The notes: generated by a model from the letters alone, not told the origin. Counted from the stretch's first letter, positions 49,111-57,798 are shown. The stretch: DNA of 64,000 bases from Sulfuricella sp. (GCA_041651995.1 JBAZID010000008.1:48271-112270); one strand, 5' to 3'. Numbers and translations are program-made.

Positions 49111-51555
49111 ATGATTCGCAAAACCCATGCCGCTGCCGCCATTGGCATACACCGCCCGCTGTCCGTCGCTATCGCGGCTGCTCTTGGGGCTTTCTGCTCC
49201 GGCAATGTCAGCGCCGAGGAAACCGATGTCCAGCTCACGGAAATTTCTGTCTCGGCCGAATCCACTAAACCGGCGACACCAGATAATGTCCCCTCAACGA
49301 CAGAAAGCGTGACCAAGAAGCAGATTGCCGAAAGCGTCAATTCGGTGTCATCGGCCGGGGCGCTTCTGTACCTGCCGAGTGTTCACGTTCGCGAACGCTT
49401 TATTGGCGACGTGAACGGCGGCTTGGCAATGCGGATGTATGGCGTCAATTCCAGCGCCGAAACCATCGTCTATGCGGATGGCCTCCTGCTCTCGAACCAT
49501 CTGGTCAACAGCTGCTGCCCTGGACCACGCTGGGGCCTGGTATCCCAGGACGCCATCGACCGGGTCGATGTCATGTATGGCCCGTTCTCCGCGCTTTATC
49601 CCGGAAATTCAGTGGGTGGCGTGGTGCTGATGACAACGCACATGCCCACCCAGTTCGAAGCGCATGCGAAGCTGGATGTTTTTGGCCAGAATTTCAAGCT
49701 ATACGGAACGGACAAGAACTTTACCGGGGAACACGGCTCCGCAAGCATAGGAAACAAGGTGGGCGACTGGTCGTACCGCTTGAGCGCCGATCGCCTGGAT
49801 AACCACAGTCATCCGACGGATTTCACTTCTGCCAGGGCCAAGACGGGAGCGGCTGCCGCAGCGGGGCAATATACGGTTGTTACCGGCGCGCATTTCGACC
49901 GCGATATCGCCAACAATCCGAGGGTCGTCACCGCCGCCACCAGTATGGATCACACCGTGAAGGACGATGGCACCCTCAAGGTGGCCTATGACTTCTCGCC
50001 AACGGTTCGCGCCACCTATACCGGGAATATCTGGCAAAACACCTCGGATAAAAGCAACGCCAGCTATCTGCGGGATGCGGCCGGGAACACGATCTACGGA
50101 ACCAACAGCACGACAGCGCTACCTTACCGGTATGTTCGTATCAACGGCCAGGACTATACCGTGACGGCGCCAAGCAAGAGTCACGCTGACGCTGAGTATT
50201 ACATGCACGGCCTGTCCGTGAAATCGCAGAGCGGCGGAACCTGGGACTGGGAGGCAACGGCAAGCCACTTCAATCAGGACAAGGATGTCACCCGCGCATC
50301 CTCCGGTAACTTTGGCACCACACCCAGTGCCGATGCTACTGCGGGAACCATTACTTTCGCCGATGGAACGGGTTGGCAGAATCTTGACCTGCGCGGCGAC
50401 TGGCGCCCCGATGGCAGTCTGAAAAGCCGGCACCAGGTGAGTTTTGGCTTCCACACCGATACCTACAAGACCAAGTCGGATCAATACACACTTGCGGCGG
50501 GAAACTGGATGACCAGCAGTGCAGGGGCGTTGAATACAAATTCCAGGGGCACCACTACGACCCAGGCGATCTACGTGCAGGACGCATGGCAATTCGCTCC
50601 CGCCTGGAAATTGGTGCTGGGCGGCCGCCAGGAAAAGTGGGAAGCTTCTGAGGGAAGCAACTACGTCGGCGGAACGACTTATGTCTATGAGGACAAAACC
50701 GTGTCCGCATTTTCACCCAAGGGATCGCTGTCCTGGCAGGCATCCGACGTCTTGGCGCTGCGCGGTTCCGTTGGCCGGGGTACACGCTTCCCGACCGTCG
50801 GCGAACTTTTCAAGAACTTCGGCATAACACCAATTGGTTCCAGTACAGCCCTGACCAGCGCGCAAATCATAGCCGCCGGGTTTCCTGCGCCTTATAACAC
50901 CGGGCTGACCAACAATCCCAACCTGAAGCCGGAAACCGCTGACTCCTGGGAGTTCACGGTTGAGCGCTCCTTGAGCAATGGCCTGTGGCGAACCTCCTTG
51001 TTTGGGGAGGAGAAACAGGACGCGCTCGTTTCGCAAACCGACATCACGACCCTGCCTAATTATAGCGTTAGTAGCGTTCAGAACGTCGACAAAGTCCGCA
51101 CCTACGGGATCGAAACGGCTTTGCAGACCAGCGACATGCTGATACGCGGGCTGGATCTTTCCGGCAGCATTGCCTACATCCATTCGCGAATCGTGGAGAA
51201 TGCGGCAAACCCTGGGCTGGTGGGCACGGAACTGCCGCTTATCCCGGTCTGGCGCGCATCGTTGCTGGGTGTCTACCATGCATCGGACAGACTCTCGTAC
51301 AGCCTGGGCTATCGTTACAGCGGAAGACAGCACAGCGGCCTGTTCAACACGACGACCATGCAATATCCCGACCCCAATCCGGACACCTATGGCGGGCGTA
51401 GCTCTTTCGGCGTTGTTGACGCCAAGGTGCGCTACAAGGTCGCCAAGCAGTGGTCCGCCTCCGTCGGCATCGACAACATCGGCGACGTCAAGTATTACAC
51501 CTTGTATCCCTATCAGCAGCGCACCTATTTTGCCAGTTTGAAGTTCGACTATTGA
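49111..51555 (+). CDS. TonB-dependent receptor with Cys-Cys plug loop (receptor 2), candidate copper receptor
   Basis: 814 residues, RBS GAGGAG. Signal peptide MIRKTHAAAAIGIHRPLSVAIAAALGAFCSGNVSA; TonB-box-like LTEISVSAES; plug NSVSSAGALLYLPSVHVRERFIGDVNGGLAMRMYG, then C135-C136 in LVNSCCPGPRWGLVSQDAIDRVDVMYGPFSALYPGNSVGGVV. The Cys pair aligns within two to three residues of the CxxxM loop of the OprC-type receptor at 55288. The barrel ends YFASLKFDY. Genes for a Cys/His propeller and a thioredoxin-like protein follow in the same operon. The ligand is inferred as copper. Confidence 0.85.
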   Translation: MIRKTHAAAAIGIHRPLSVAIAAALGAFCSGNVSAEETDVQLTEISVSAESTKPATPDNVPSTTESVTKKQIAESVNSVSSAGALLYLPSVHVRERFIGDVNGGLAMRMYGVNSSAETIVYADGLLLSNHLVNSCCPGPRWGLVSQDAIDRVDVMYGPFSALYPGNSVGGVVLMTTHMPTQFEAHAKLDVFGQNFKLYGTDKNFTGEHGSASIGNKVGDWSYRLSADRLDNHSHPTDFTSARAKTGAAAAAGQYTVVTGAHFDRDIANNPRVVTAATSMDHTVKDDGTLKVAYDFSPTVRATYTGNIWQNTSDKSNASYLRDAAGNTIYGTNSTTALPYRYVRINGQDYTVTAPSKSHADAEYYMHGLSVKSQSGGTWDWEATASHFNQDKDVTRASSGNFGTTPSADATAGTITFADGTGWQNLDLRGDWRPDGSLKSRHQVSFGFHTDTYKTKSDQYTLAAGNWMTSSAGALNTNSRGTTTTQAIYVQDAWQFAPAWKLVLGGRQEKWEASEGSNYVGGTTYVYEDKTVSAFSPKGSLSWQASDVLALRGSVGRGTRFPTVGELFKNFGITPIGSSTALTSAQIIAAGFPAPYNTGLTNNPNLKPETADSWEFTVERSLSNGLWRTSLFGEEKQDALVSQTDITTLPNYSVSSVQNVDKVRTYGIETALQTSDMLIRGLDLSGSIAYIHSRIVENAANPGLVGTELPLIPVWRASLLGVYHASDRLSYSLGYRYSGRQHSGLFNTTTMQYPDPNPDTYGGRSSFGVVDAKVRYKVAKQWSASVGIDNIGDVKYYTLYPYQQRTYFASLKFDY

Positions 51556-51566
51556 GAGCAGGCTTG

Positions 51567-52781
51567 ATGACACACTTTCACAAGTTGGGCGCTGCCGCTG
51601 CGCTGGCAATGGCCGTTTCTGTCCTGCCTGGCCCTGTATCCGCCGCCACTACGGCAGAGAAGGCCGCGATGCCGGGCATGGCAGGCATGGCGAAAAAGGC
51701 GCGCACCGAGCTGGCCAGTTCGGCGGCGTTTGCCGCGGATGGCCGGTTGCTGGCCGTTGCCAAACAAGGCGAGCATCTGATGCTTTATCGCAGCGACGAT
51801 CAAGGCGCTAGCTGGTCGGCGCCGGTTATCGTCAACGCCCAGCCGGAAGCCATTTCCGGCGATGGCGAAAACCGCCCCAAGATCGTTTTTGCGCAGGATG
51901 GCGGTGTGCTGGTCTCCTGGACCAAGCCGCTTGGCAAACCCAACACCGGCGAAGCGCGGCTGGCCCGTTCGGATAATGGTGGCGCCAGCTTTGCGGCGCC
52001 GATTACCGTGCACCGCGATCGACAGGAAATCACCCATCGTTTCGAGGCGATAACGGTGGGCGGTGATGGACGTGTTTATATCGCCTGGATCGACAAGCGC
52101 GATCTCGAATCGGCCAGGGCGGCGCAGAAGCCGTATCGCGGTGCCGCCATCTATGCGGCGGTGTCGGAAGATGGCGGCAGAAGCTTCAGGCCTGAAGTGA
52201 AAGTCGCCGACCATTCCTGCGAATGCTGCCGCATCACCGCAACGGTGGATACTGACGGCGCGCCCCTGTTTCTCTGGCGCCACGTATTCGAACCCAACGA
52301 GCGCGATCACGCGCTCGCAAAACTCAAGACCGACGGCACGCCGGCAAGCTTTCAACGGGCGACTTTCGATCGCTGGAGGATCGATGGCTGCCCACACCAT
52401 GGGCCGTCACTGGCCGTGGCGCCAGATGGAACGCGACACGCTGTCTGGTTCAACCAGAAGGATGGCGATGGCCGGGTGTTCTATGGCCGCCTGACAGCGA
52501 ACGGCGTCGATGGCCAGCGCTTTGTTGGCGGCGACAAGGCCGCCCACGCTGACCTTGTCGTCGCAGAGCGCCGCGTAGCCATCGCATGGAAAGAATTTAA
52601 CGGCGAGACGACGCAATTGCATGCCGAGGTGTCCGAAGATGGCGGGGTCAGCTTCAAGCCGCGAGTGCTTGCGGCCACCGGCGGCGCCTCCGACCAGGCC
52701 CGTGCGATCAAGCGGGGTAACGATCTGTTCGTCTTCTGGCGTACAGAACGCGAGGGCATGCGAGTGTTCGAGTTGCGATGA
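51567..52781 (+). CDS. Secreted beta-propeller (sialidase/BNR-like) with CECC and CPHH motifs
   Basis: 404 residues. Signal peptide to VSAATTAEK; a Met motif AAMPGMAGMAKKA follows. BNR/Asp-box-like repeats are visible (SDDQGASWSAP, SDNGGASFAAP, SEDGGRSFRPE, SEDGGVSFKPR), giving a six-bladed propeller. C218-E-C-C221 (DHSCECCRIT) and C275-P-H-H (DGCPHHGPSL) lie on loops and suggest a metal site. Catalytic sialidase residues are not obvious, so an enzymatic sialidase role is unlikely. Likely a periplasmic metal-binding partner of receptor 2. Confidence 0.75.
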   Translation: MTHFHKLGAAAALAMAVSVLPGPVSAATTAEKAAMPGMAGMAKKARTELASSAAFAADGRLLAVAKQGEHLMLYRSDDQGASWSAPVIVNAQPEAISGDGENRPKIVFAQDGGVLVSWTKPLGKPNTGEARLARSDNGGASFAAPITVHRDRQEITHRFEAITVGGDGRVYIAWIDKRDLESARAAQKPYRGAAIYAAVSEDGGRSFRPEVKVADHSCECCRITATVDTDGAPLFLWRHVFEPNERDHALAKLKTDGTPASFQRATFDRWRIDGCPHHGPSLAVAPDGTRHAVWFNQKDGDGRVFYGRLTANGVDGQRFVGGDKAAHADLVVAERRVAIAWKEFNGETTQLHAEVSEDGGVSFKPRVLAATGGASDQARAIKRGNDLFVFWRTEREGMRVFELR

Positions 52782-53251
52782 GATATTTCTGCTTGCTGTT
52801 GTTGCTCCTACTGGCAGGCATGAAGGCCGCCGCAGCCGGGCCGTTTCTCGTCCTCGACCGGCAAGGCGCACGCAACCTGGTGGAGGTGAAATCACATTCG
52901 ACGCCGGCCATCATCGCCTTGTGGTCCTCCGACTGTTCCCACTGCAAAAGCAACCTCAAGCTGTTCGCTCGGATGGCAACCGCTAATCCTCGCCTGCGCT
53001 TGATCACCATTGCCGTTGAGCCCTTTTCGGAAGAGCTCGCCGCGCCGCTGGATCATTTGGGCGTTCCCGGCACCCGCTATGCCTATGGCGCGGAATCCCC
53101 CGATGCCCTTGCCCACGCGCTCGACCCCAAATGGCGGGGCGAACTGCCGCGCACCCTGCTATTCGACGGGAACGGCGGCAAAGAGACGGTTTCCGGCGTG
53201 ATGGATGAACATGCCGTGCGCCGCCATCTCGGATTAACGGCAAAGCCATAG
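52778..53251 (+). CDS. Secreted thioredoxin-like protein with CSHC motif
   Basis: 157 residues. Signal peptide MRYFCLLLLLLLAGMKAAAAG; active-site-like C53-S-H-C56 in IIALWSSDCSHCKSNLKLF; TlpA/ResA-like fold with ELPRTLLFDGNG (Pro of the cis-Pro loop). It overlaps the propeller gene (ATGA). A role in reducing the CECC cysteines or transferring copper is plausible, in analogy to Sco/TlpA proteins (inference). Confidence 0.8.
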   Translation: MRYFCLLLLLLLAGMKAAAAGPFLVLDRQGARNLVEVKSHSTPAIIALWSSDCSHCKSNLKLFARMATANPRLRLITIAVEPFSEELAAPLDHLGVPGTRYAYGAESPDALAHALDPKWRGELPRTLLFDGNGGKETVSGVMDEHAVRRHLGLTAKP

Positions 53252-53311
53252 CCTGATGGGGTGAGCGTGTTTTTTGCCCATGCGGAAATAAGCTGCGCTT
53301 ACAACGGCACT

Positions 53312-53326
53312 GCGGCATTTTGCCGC
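53312..53326. promoter_or_regulatory. RegA-like palindrome upstream of tonB
   Basis: GCGGCATTTTGCCGC matches the RegR-type consensus GNGRCRTTNNGNCGC at all 11 fixed positions. The adjacent 15 bp (53327-53341) is GC-rich but not a convincing second box. A separate 16-bp palindrome GGATACTTTAGTATCC lies at 53342-53357. Confidence 0.55.
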
Positions 53327-53373
53327 GCGCTACAACGCGCCGGATACTTTAGTATCCCTGTCACATTTGAAGC

Positions 53374-53497
53374 GTTTAACCCAGATTATCCGTTAGAGAT
53401 TTGACATGAAGGAAATCAACAGTTTGTAGGTCGGGCTTCAGCCCGAGATTTCGGGCTGAAGCCCGACCTACAATTTAATGGATTATTTGGGTTTAAC
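53374..53497. repeat. Palindromic MITE-like element before tonB
   Basis: Inner perfect palindrome of 22-bp arms (53425-53446 and 53451-53472; TGTAGGTCGGGCTTCAGCCC..., loop GATT) framed by outer inverted repeats GTTTAACCCAGATTATCC (53374-53391) and GGATTATTTGGGTTTAAC (53480-53497), matching 15 of 18. Confidence 0.6.
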
Positions 53498-53531
53498 GTG
53501 AAATGCACTACTAGAATTATTCAGGCTGGAA

Positions 53532-54182
53532 ATGGAAAAGCAATATGCAACAAAATGGCTGCCGGCCATGGGCCTGGTGATGCTTGCCCACGCCGGGGCG
53601 TGGTATGGCCTGAGCCAGTTGAAACAGGACATCATTCCCCCCATGCCGCTGAAAGTGATCGAAGTGGCATTGCTGCCACCCCCTCCACCGCCGCCCAAGG
53701 TCAAGCCAGAGCCGCCAAAACCCGAACCCAAGCCCAAAGCGCAACCCAGGGTCAAGCCTGTGCCGCGCCCGTTATTGCCGCCACAGCCGGTGGCGGAAAG
53801 AGTCATGGAACAGGCGCCTGAACCAGCGCCGCTGGCCGTGGCCCCAAGCCCGCCCGCGCCTGTCACGGAAGCACCGCCCAAGGCGCCCGAGCCGGTAGTG
53901 GAAGCCCCGAGCTTCAACGCCGCCTATCTCAACAACCCGAAGCCGGTTTATCCCCTCCCGGCGCGCCGCAGAGGCATCGAGGGACGCGTTCTGGTACGGG
54001 CCGAGGTGCAGGCGGACGGCTCATGCAGCCGGGCGGAGCTGAAAAAGACCAGCGGCTCCGAGCTGCTCGACCAGGCGGCGCTGGAAGCAGTCAGGAAGTG
54101 GCACTTTGTTCCGGCAAAAAAGGGCGCCCAGGCCATCACCGCCTGGGTGGAAGTACCGATCACATTCAAATTGGAAAACTAG
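53532..54182 (+). CDS. tonB: Energy transducer TonB
   Basis: 216 residues. One N-terminal anchor (LPAMGLVMLAHAGAWYGLSQL), a Pro-rich periplasmic spacer (residues about 48-125, including LLPPPPPPPKVKPEPPKPEPK) and the C-terminal TonB domain (NPKPVYPLPARRRGIEGRVLVRAEV ... AVRKWHFVPAKK). It conveys energy from ExbBD to the outer-membrane receptors. Followed 7 nt later by exbB. Confidence 0.95.
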   Translation: MEKQYATKWLPAMGLVMLAHAGAWYGLSQLKQDIIPPMPLKVIEVALLPPPPPPPKVKPEPPKPEPKPKAQPRVKPVPRPLLPPQPVAERVMEQAPEPAPLAVAPSPPAPVTEAPPKAPEPVVEAPSFNAAYLNNPKPVYPLPARRRGIEGRVLVRAEVQADGSCSRAELKKTSGSELLDQAALEAVRKWHFVPAKKGAQAITAWVEVPITFKLEN

Positions 54183-54189
54183 GAAAAAT

Positions 54190-54846
54190 ATGTTTGGACA
54201 TGCAACCTCACCTATCGTGGCCGCGACCCTGTGGCTCCTGATTGCATTCTCGGTGGTCTCCTGGACGCTGATCGTGATGAAGGGCTGGCTGCAATTCCGC
54301 CTGTCGCGGCAGAACAGCGCCTTCATCAAAACCTTCTGGAGCGCCCGCAACCTGACGGAAGCGGAAGCCGCCGCGCAACAGGCGCAAGGCCCCCTCGCGC
54401 AGCTGTGCCGCTCGGGATTCGCAGTGCTGCGCGAAATCGAGAAGGATGGTACGCACAGCCTGCAGAACAGCGGCGACCGACAGGATGTGCTGGAGCGCCG
54501 CCTGCGTGCCGAGGTGCAGAAGGAAGTGCACAAGCTCGAAAGCGGCCTGATGGTGCTGGCCAGTGTCGGCTCGACGGCGCCTTTCGTGGGGCTGTTCGGC
54601 ACGGTGTGGGGCATCATGCACGCCCTGCAGGACATTTCCCGTACCGGCTCGGCCGGGCTGGACGTGGTGGCGGGGCCGATCGGCGAAGCCCTGATCGCCA
54701 CTGCCGTCGGCATCGCCACCGCTATTCCCGCGGTGCTGGCCTACAACTACGGCCTGCGCCAGGTACGGCTGTATAGCGCGGAGCTGGAGGAGTTTGCCAA
54801 CGACTTCCTGCACCTCGCGCTCAAATCCGGTTTCAGCGTGAAATAG
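54190..54846 (+). CDS. exbB: Biopolymer transport protein ExbB
   Basis: 218 residues from ATG 54190. MotA/TolQ/ExbB fold with an N-terminal segment LWLLIAFSVVSWTLIVMKGW and the conserved SVGSTAPFVGLFGTVWGIMHALQ and GEALIATAVGIATAIPAVLAYN membrane segments. Proton-driven motor with ExbD. Confidence 0.95.
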   Translation: MFGHATSPIVAATLWLLIAFSVVSWTLIVMKGWLQFRLSRQNSAFIKTFWSARNLTEAEAAAQQAQGPLAQLCRSGFAVLREIEKDGTHSLQNSGDRQDVLERRLRAEVQKEVHKLESGLMVLASVGSTAPFVGLFGTVWGIMHALQDISRTGSAGLDVVAGPIGEALIATAVGIATAIPAVLAYNYGLRQVRLYSAELEEFANDFLHLALKSGFSVK

Positions 54847-54856
54847 GAAGCTCCCC

Positions 54857-55261
54857 ATGGCCCTGCATACATCTTCCGAACAAACCGCCATGTCGGACAT
54901 CAATGTCACGCCGCTGGTGGACGTGATGCTGGTGCTCTTGATCGTGTTCATCGTCACCGCGCCGCTGCTGATGCAGGCGGTCAAGATTGATCTGCCCAAG
55001 ACGGCCCCGGTCGCTCCGCTCAAGCAGACCCACACCATCCAGCTGGCCATCAACGCCCAGGGCACGGTGTATATCGACCAGCGGGCGATTCATTTCGATA
55101 TTCTCGAAAACGAACTGAAAGGCATGCGTGCCGCTACGCCCGACATTAACGTCCAGCTCCACGCCGACGAGAACGTCAAATACGGCCGCGTGGCCCAGGT
55201 CATGGCGGCGGTCAACCGCGCCGGCATCGCCAAGCTCGGATTCATCACCATTCCGCAATAA
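54857..55261 (+). CDS. exbD: Biopolymer transport protein ExbD
   Basis: 134 residues. N-terminal MSDINVTPLVDVMLVLLIVFIVTAPLL, with the essential Asp in the single membrane segment; periplasmic domain LAINAQGTVYIDQRAIH and C-terminal VAQVMAAVNRAGIAKLGFIT. Completes the TonB motor, 27 nt before the copper receptor gene. Confidence 0.95.
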   Translation: MALHTSSEQTAMSDINVTPLVDVMLVLLIVFIVTAPLLMQAVKIDLPKTAPVAPLKQTHTIQLAINAQGTVYIDQRAIHFDILENELKGMRAATPDINVQLHADENVKYGRVAQVMAAVNRAGIAKLGFITIPQ

Positions 55262-55287
55262 TAATTTTTAACCAAGAAGGAGGTACC

Positions 55288-57561
55288 ATGAAACACCAGC
55301 TACGCATCATCCCCCTCGCCGTCGCGCTGGCCTTGCCGCAACTGGCCCTGGCCGCGGACGATAAAACCACCACGCTGCCGGAAGTTACCGTCAGCGCTTC
55401 CAAGGCTGAAAGCCTGCCGCTGGGCGCAAGCCAGGTTGACAAGGCCGGCATGGCCCGCATGGGAGCGGCCACCAGCGATAGCGCCAGCCTGCTCCGGGAC
55501 ATGCCGGGCGTCAGCCTGTATGGCGCTGGCGGTGTTTCCAGCCTGCCGGTGATCGATGGCCTGGCGGACGACCGCCTGCGCATCAAGGTCGACGGCATGG
55601 ACCTGATTTCCGCCTGCGGCAACCACATGAATCCGCCGCTTTCCTACATCGACCCAAGCAACGTGGGCAGCATCCAGGTTTATTCCGGCATCGCTCCGGT
55701 GAGCGTGGGCGGCGACAGCATTGGCGGCGCTATCCAGGTGAAATCTCCGGATCTGGAATTTGCCGCGGCAGGGCAGAGTATGCTGCTCAAGGGCCAGGCC
55801 GGCGCCTTCTATCGCAGCAACGGCAATGCCACCGGAGGCAATCTCTCGGCAACCATCGCGAGCGAAAAGCTGAGCATGACCTATAGCGGTTCCACCGCAG
55901 AGTCCGAAAACTACAAGGCAGGCGGGGACTTCAAGACGGCTGGACTGGCGGCAGCGGGCAGGAACTGGCTGGCTGGGGACGAGGTCGGCTCGACCATGTA
56001 TAAATCAACCAACCAGTCCCTGGGCCTTGCACTGCGCCATGAAAATCATCTGGTCGAGTTGAAGCTGGGCATTCAGGATATTCCCTACCAGGGCTACCCC
56101 AACCAGCGCATGGACATGACCGGCAACGACAGCGAGCAGATCAATCTGCGCTACAAGGGGGATTACAACTGGGGCAAGCTGGAAGCACGTGCCTACAACG
56201 AGCACACGCGGCACAAGATGCAGTTCTTTGACGACAAGCTCTACTGGTATGGCAATGGCACAACGATTCCCGATGGGACGGTCTGCACACCGGCCGGCGG
56301 CACCACTGGCTGTGCAGCAGGCATGCCGATGGACACCGAAGGCGACAACACCGGCGTTGCCGTCAAGGCGGACATTGTCTTGTCAGCGCGCGATCTTCTG
56401 CGCGTGGGCGGTGAAACCCAGAAGTACCGTCTGGATGACTGGTGGGATCCTTCCGGCAAAGGGATGTGGCCCAACGTGTTCTGGAACATCCGTGATGGCG
56501 AACGCGACCGCCTTGCCGCTTTTGGTGAATGGGAGGCGCAGTGGAATCCGCAATGGCTGACGCAATTCGGCATGCGCTACGAAAAGGTGGACATGGACAC
56601 GGGCGATGTGCAGGGATATAGCTCGACTTACGATGCCACTGCCCAGGCCGCATTCAATGCCGCCGATCACAAGAAAACCGACCACAACATCGACCTGACC
56701 ATGCTGGCCCGCTTTGTTCCCGATGCCGGGAAATCCTTTGAGTTCGGCTATGCCCAGAAGACCCGCTCGCCCAACCTGTACGAGCGCTACACCTGGTCCA
56801 CCCACGGCATGTCGATGCGCATGATCAACTGGGCCGGTGATGGCAATGGCTATGTCGGCAATCTCAACCTGAAGCCGGAAGTGGCTCACACCCTCAGCGC
56901 AACAGCGGACTGGCATGACGAGGCCAAAGAAAAATGGGGCCTGAAAGTCACGCCTTACTACACCTACATCGATGACTATATCGATGCGGAGCGCTGCGAC
57001 ACGAATCCGGACGGCAATGCCTGCAAGAATTCGAACCTGACAGCCACGAATGCGTTTGTCTATCTCCGCTTCGTCAATCAGTCGGCTCGCTTGTATGGCA
57101 TCGATATTTCCGGCCACTATGCCTTGGGCAATACCCAGGGGTTTGGCAACTTCACCGCATCCGGCATGTTGAATTATGTTAACGGCAGGAATGAGTCCAC
57201 CGGCGACAATCTTTACAACATGATGCCGCTTAATGCGAAGTTGGCTCTCGTGCAGCGTCTCGGCAACTGGACCAACACCGCGGAAGTTCATCTGGTGGGT
57301 GCCAAGGAAGATGTCTCGCAAGAGCGTAACGAAGTCAAAACCGAGGGCTACGGCTTGCTGAATCTGCGTACCAGCTATGCATGGAAACAGGCCCGGTTTG
57401 ATGTTGGCGTCGAAAACGTTTTCGACACGTTCTACAACTATCCACTGGGTGGGGCGTATACCGGTCAGGGCAAAACCATGTCGGGAACCGATGTCCCTTG
57501 GGGCACCCCTGTTCCAGGCATGGGCCGCTCGATCTATGCCGGTGTGAACGTGAAGTTCTAA
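55288..57561 (+). CDS. TonB-dependent copper receptor, OprC/NosA family (receptor 3)
   Basis: 757 residues, RBS AAGGAGG. Signal peptide MKHQLRIIPLAVALALPQLALA; TonB box-like LPEVTVSASKAES. The plug holds C110-G-N-H-M114 in LISACGNHMNPPLSYIDPSNVGSIQVYSG, and the barrel has H309-K-M311 (TRHKMQFF): together the CxxxM/HxM Cu site described for Pseudomonas OprC. The receptor should import copper across the outer membrane. Same operon as tonB-exbB-exbD; terminator follows. Confidence 0.92.
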   Translation: MKHQLRIIPLAVALALPQLALAADDKTTTLPEVTVSASKAESLPLGASQVDKAGMARMGAATSDSASLLRDMPGVSLYGAGGVSSLPVIDGLADDRLRIKVDGMDLISACGNHMNPPLSYIDPSNVGSIQVYSGIAPVSVGGDSIGGAIQVKSPDLEFAAAGQSMLLKGQAGAFYRSNGNATGGNLSATIASEKLSMTYSGSTAESENYKAGGDFKTAGLAAAGRNWLAGDEVGSTMYKSTNQSLGLALRHENHLVELKLGIQDIPYQGYPNQRMDMTGNDSEQINLRYKGDYNWGKLEARAYNEHTRHKMQFFDDKLYWYGNGTTIPDGTVCTPAGGTTGCAAGMPMDTEGDNTGVAVKADIVLSARDLLRVGGETQKYRLDDWWDPSGKGMWPNVFWNIRDGERDRLAAFGEWEAQWNPQWLTQFGMRYEKVDMDTGDVQGYSSTYDATAQAAFNAADHKKTDHNIDLTMLARFVPDAGKSFEFGYAQKTRSPNLYERYTWSTHGMSMRMINWAGDGNGYVGNLNLKPEVAHTLSATADWHDEAKEKWGLKVTPYYTYIDDYIDAERCDTNPDGNACKNSNLTATNAFVYLRFVNQSARLYGIDISGHYALGNTQGFGNFTASGMLNYVNGRNESTGDNLYNMMPLNAKLALVQRLGNWTNTAEVHLVGAKEDVSQERNEVKTEGYGLLNLRTSYAWKQARFDVGVENVFDTFYNYPLGGAYTGQGKTMSGTDVPWGTPVPGMGRSIYAGVNVKF

Positions 57562-57583
57562 TCCAGTCTTGAGCCATACTGAA

Positions 57584-57609
57584 ATGGGCGCTGCGGCGCC
57601 CATTTTTTT
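57584..57609 (+). terminator. Rho-independent terminator after receptor 3
   Basis: ATGGGCGC, loop TGCG, GCGCCCAT, then seven T. It ends the tonB-exbB-exbD-receptor operon. Confidence 0.88.
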
Positions 57610-57685
57610 GTGCCCTGCATCTCCCCGGTAACACATTGTTACATCCCCGTGCCGGGAAGAAATGTTTTTGTAACCCGGCAGGCGC

Positions 57686-57736
57686 ATGATGCTTTCCATG
57701 CAGCAAGTTCATCTCACCGCCGTTACCGGCATCTAG
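57686..57736 (+). other. Very short open frame / possible small RNA between two terminators
   Basis: A frame of 16 codons (MMLSMQQVHLTAVTGI) lies between the terminator at 57584 and the one at 57772. Upstream is a short palindrome TAACACATTGTTA. There is no strong RBS. The 340-bp gap to gshA could encode a small RNA ending at 57798 or a leader peptide; I cannot choose. Confidence 0.25.
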
Positions 57737-57771
57737 TTTCCTCCTCTCTACCATTCCAATGGTAGTTTCAG

Positions 57772-57798
57772 ACGGGCACCTCGGTGCCCGTTTTTTTT
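57772..57798 (+). terminator. Rho-independent terminator in the gap before gshA
   Basis: ACGGGCACC, loop TC, GGTGCCCGT, then a run of T to 57798. It is a second strong terminator with no recognisable gene between it and the one 180 bp upstream, implying a separate short transcript. Confidence 0.85.

Noticed and set aside
51567..52781. Functional exo-alpha-sialidase
   Set aside because: The propeller has Asp-box-like repeats, but I do not see the arginine triad and catalytic pair of sialidases; operon context and CECC/CPHH motifs point to metal handling.
56383..57699. Long minus-strand open frame opposite receptor 3
   Set aside because: Shadow of the receptor gene caused by GC-skewed codon use; no family features.
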